This document shows positions 15,106-16,092 of a stretch of 16,092 bases of DNA, piece by piece. The notes under the pieces were generated by a model. It had not been told where the DNA came from. It did no database searches and saw nothing but the letters and a program-made list of their open reading frames with translations. The position numbers were made by a program, and so were the translations under genes. Source of the stretch: Flavobacteriaceae bacterium (GTDB lineage Bacteria > Bacteroidota > Bacteroidia > Flavobacteriales > Flavobacteriaceae); assembly GCA_030625995.1 (NCBI GenBank), contig DAOUPU010000038.1, positions 1-16,092 on the forward strand. Reading direction: 5' to 3'. The stretch's first letter is position 1. The number at the start of each line of letters is the position of its first letter.

Positions 15106-15158
15106 ACATCTATAGAGTTGAACAGTCTGGGATTGTTAGAAATTGTAAAATTTATCAA

Positions 15159-15776
15159 ATGCTAATATTGGGAATAGCAGGTGGAACAGGTAGCGGAAAG
15201 ACCACTGTTGTAAATCAAATTATTAATGAACTTCAAAATGATGAAGTAACAATCATATCCCAAGATTCTTATTACAATAAAACGGATGATTTGACCTATG
15301 GCGAGAGGTGTGAGATCAATTTTGATCATCCTAATGCCATCGATTTTGAACTGCTAATAGATCACATTAAAAAATTAAAAAAGGGGAAACAAATAGAACA
15401 GCCTATCTATTCCTTTGAAAACCATAATAGAAGTAAAGAAACATTGACTACCTATCCCAAAAAGGTGCTTATTGTTGAAGGAATTTTAATTTACACTAAC
15501 AAGGAAGTTCGCGATTTAATTGATATAAAAGTATTTGTTCATGCAGATTCAGATGAAAGACTGATTAGAAGACTAAAAAGAGATATGCAAGAAAGGGGTA
15601 GAGGCCTAGATGAAGTTTTAGAGAGGTATCAGAACACACTCAAACCAATGCACCAGGAGTTTATCGAACCGACTAAAAATTATGCCGATATCATAATTCC
15701 AAATGACAGATATAATACAGTAGGAGTGGATATTGTGAGAACAGTAATAAACGAGAAATTAAAAGATGACATTTAA
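15159..15776 (+). CDS. udk: Uridine kinase
   Basis: Pyrimidine salvage enzyme that phosphorylates uridine and cytidine to UMP and CMP with ATP or GTP. The ATG at 15159 is chosen: it puts the family's first strand and Walker A right at the N-terminus (MLILGIAGGTGSGKTT, K14) and gives 205 residues, the family's normal length. An in-frame TTG at 15087 would add 24 residues with no family match. Further markers are QDSYYNK, NFDHPNAIDF for nucleoside binding, the VEGILIY strand, and the Arg-rich lid RLIRRLKRDMQERGR. The 3' end overlaps the FtsB/DivIC-like gene by 11 nt, so the two are co-translated, a pairing I recall as common in Flavobacteriia. Confidence 0.95.
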   Translation: MLILGIAGGTGSGKTTVVNQIINELQNDEVTIISQDSYYNKTDDLTYGERCEINFDHPNAIDFELLIDHIKKLKKGKQIEQPIYSFENHNRSKETLTTYPKKVLIVEGILIYTNKEVRDLIDIKVFVHADSDERLIRRLKRDMQERGRGLDEVLERYQNTLKPMHQEFIEPTKNYADIIIPNDRYNTVGVDIVRTVINEKLKDDI

Positions 15777-16092
15777 GCAATTCAGGCAGAATAAAATTAT
15801 TAAATTCATTAGTAATAAGTATTTTATTATCTTATTTTTATTTGTGATCTGGATGCTTTTTTTTGATGAAAACTCCTATCTCAATCATCTTGAATTGGAT
15901 CAGGAAATTAATAAATTAGAAGATGCAAATGAATATTACAAGAGACAAATAAAATTGGATAGTAACGTCATAGATAATTTGAATAACCAGGATTCTCTGG
16001 AAAAATACGCCCGAGAACAGTATAGAATGAAAAGGGAAAATGAGGATATTTATATTATAGAATACGATTCAGTGGAGAATTTAGATAATAAC
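15766..16092 (+). CDS. FtsB/DivIC-like septum formation initiator protein (3' end cut by window)
   Basis: Small bitopic membrane protein of the cell-division complex. The ATG at 15766 lies inside the end of udk. The visible 109 residues show a short basic cytoplasmic N-terminus, one membrane helix (about 19-33, YFIILFLFVIWMLFF), then a heptad-like coiled coil (LNHLELDQEINKLEDANEYYKRQI). The family's C-terminal signature follows: LEKYAREQYRMKRENEDIYIIE, which corresponds to the ARExyxmkkpgE region. No stop is reached before the window ends. FtsB-type proteins bind FtsL and FtsQ at the septum and help activate septal wall synthesis. The frame is too short for a reliable start-to-end call by length alone, but the motifs are convincing. 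Confidence 0.85.
   Translation, partial: MTFKQFRQNKIIKFISNKYFIILFLFVIWMLFFDENSYLNHLELDQEINKLEDANEYYKRQIKLDSNVIDNLNNQDSLEKYAREQYRMKRENEDIYIIEYDSVENLDNN

Noticed and set aside
15087..15158. Upstream TTG start extending uridine kinase by 24 residues
   Set aside because: The added residues match nothing in the family, and the ATG at 15159 gives the normal N-terminus and length.

Overview
The window looks like a chromosomal segment of a low-GC member of the Bacteroidota, most likely class Flavobacteriia. The evidence is AT-rich sequence, genes without Shine-Dalgarno sites, promoters of the Bacteroidota type (TTG, 20-nt spacer, TAnnTTTG), an MlaE-MlaF-MlaD operon of flavobacterial type, and a uridine kinase gene overlapping an FtsB/DivIC-like gene. 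No transposase, integrase, tRNA, rRNA or CRISPR array is visible. This is inferred from gene content, not from a species match.

Layout. Positions 1-1813 (+) hold a 5'-truncated CDP-alcohol phosphatidyltransferase gene and a membrane-anchored calcineurin-type phosphoesterase. A convergent NCX-type cation antiporter (1827-2768, -) has a near-ideal promoter. After a 366-nt leader comes a tightly coupled (+) operon: a PacL/SERCA-type P-type ATPase, a small P-loop kinase and an APH-type phosphotransferase, each overlapping the next by 4-8 nt. Next is a phospholipid-transport operon, mlaE-mlaF-mlaD (7537-10058). Positions 10099-10554 contain a strong promoter with no credible protein gene behind it, followed by two tandem, diverged copies of a 182-nt noncoding unit, each ending in a hairpin terminator. 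On the minus strand follow a WG-repeat exported protein with a DUF2267 protein, and then an orphan TrpB with a SulP anion transporter. The window closes on the plus strand with udk and the start of an FtsB/DivIC-like gene.

How the genes work together. Most of the window concerns the envelope and ion balance: lipid headgroup chemistry, inner-to-outer membrane lipid traffic (Mla), cation export (NCX antiporter and P-type ATPase) and anion uptake (SulP). Pairing a PacL/CtpF-type ATPase with the COG0645/COG2187 kinase domains recalls the Mycobacterium DosR (hypoxia) regulon, where CtpF (Rv1997) and the fused kinase Rv2004c are co-regulated. That makes a low-oxygen or stress role a reasonable hypothesis.

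The best candidate for something undescribed is the tandem RNA locus at 10099-10554. Its two copies keep the same hairpins through paired base changes, have lost any shared reading frame, and sit behind their own promoter. I cannot run covariance or database searches, so its novelty is unproven.
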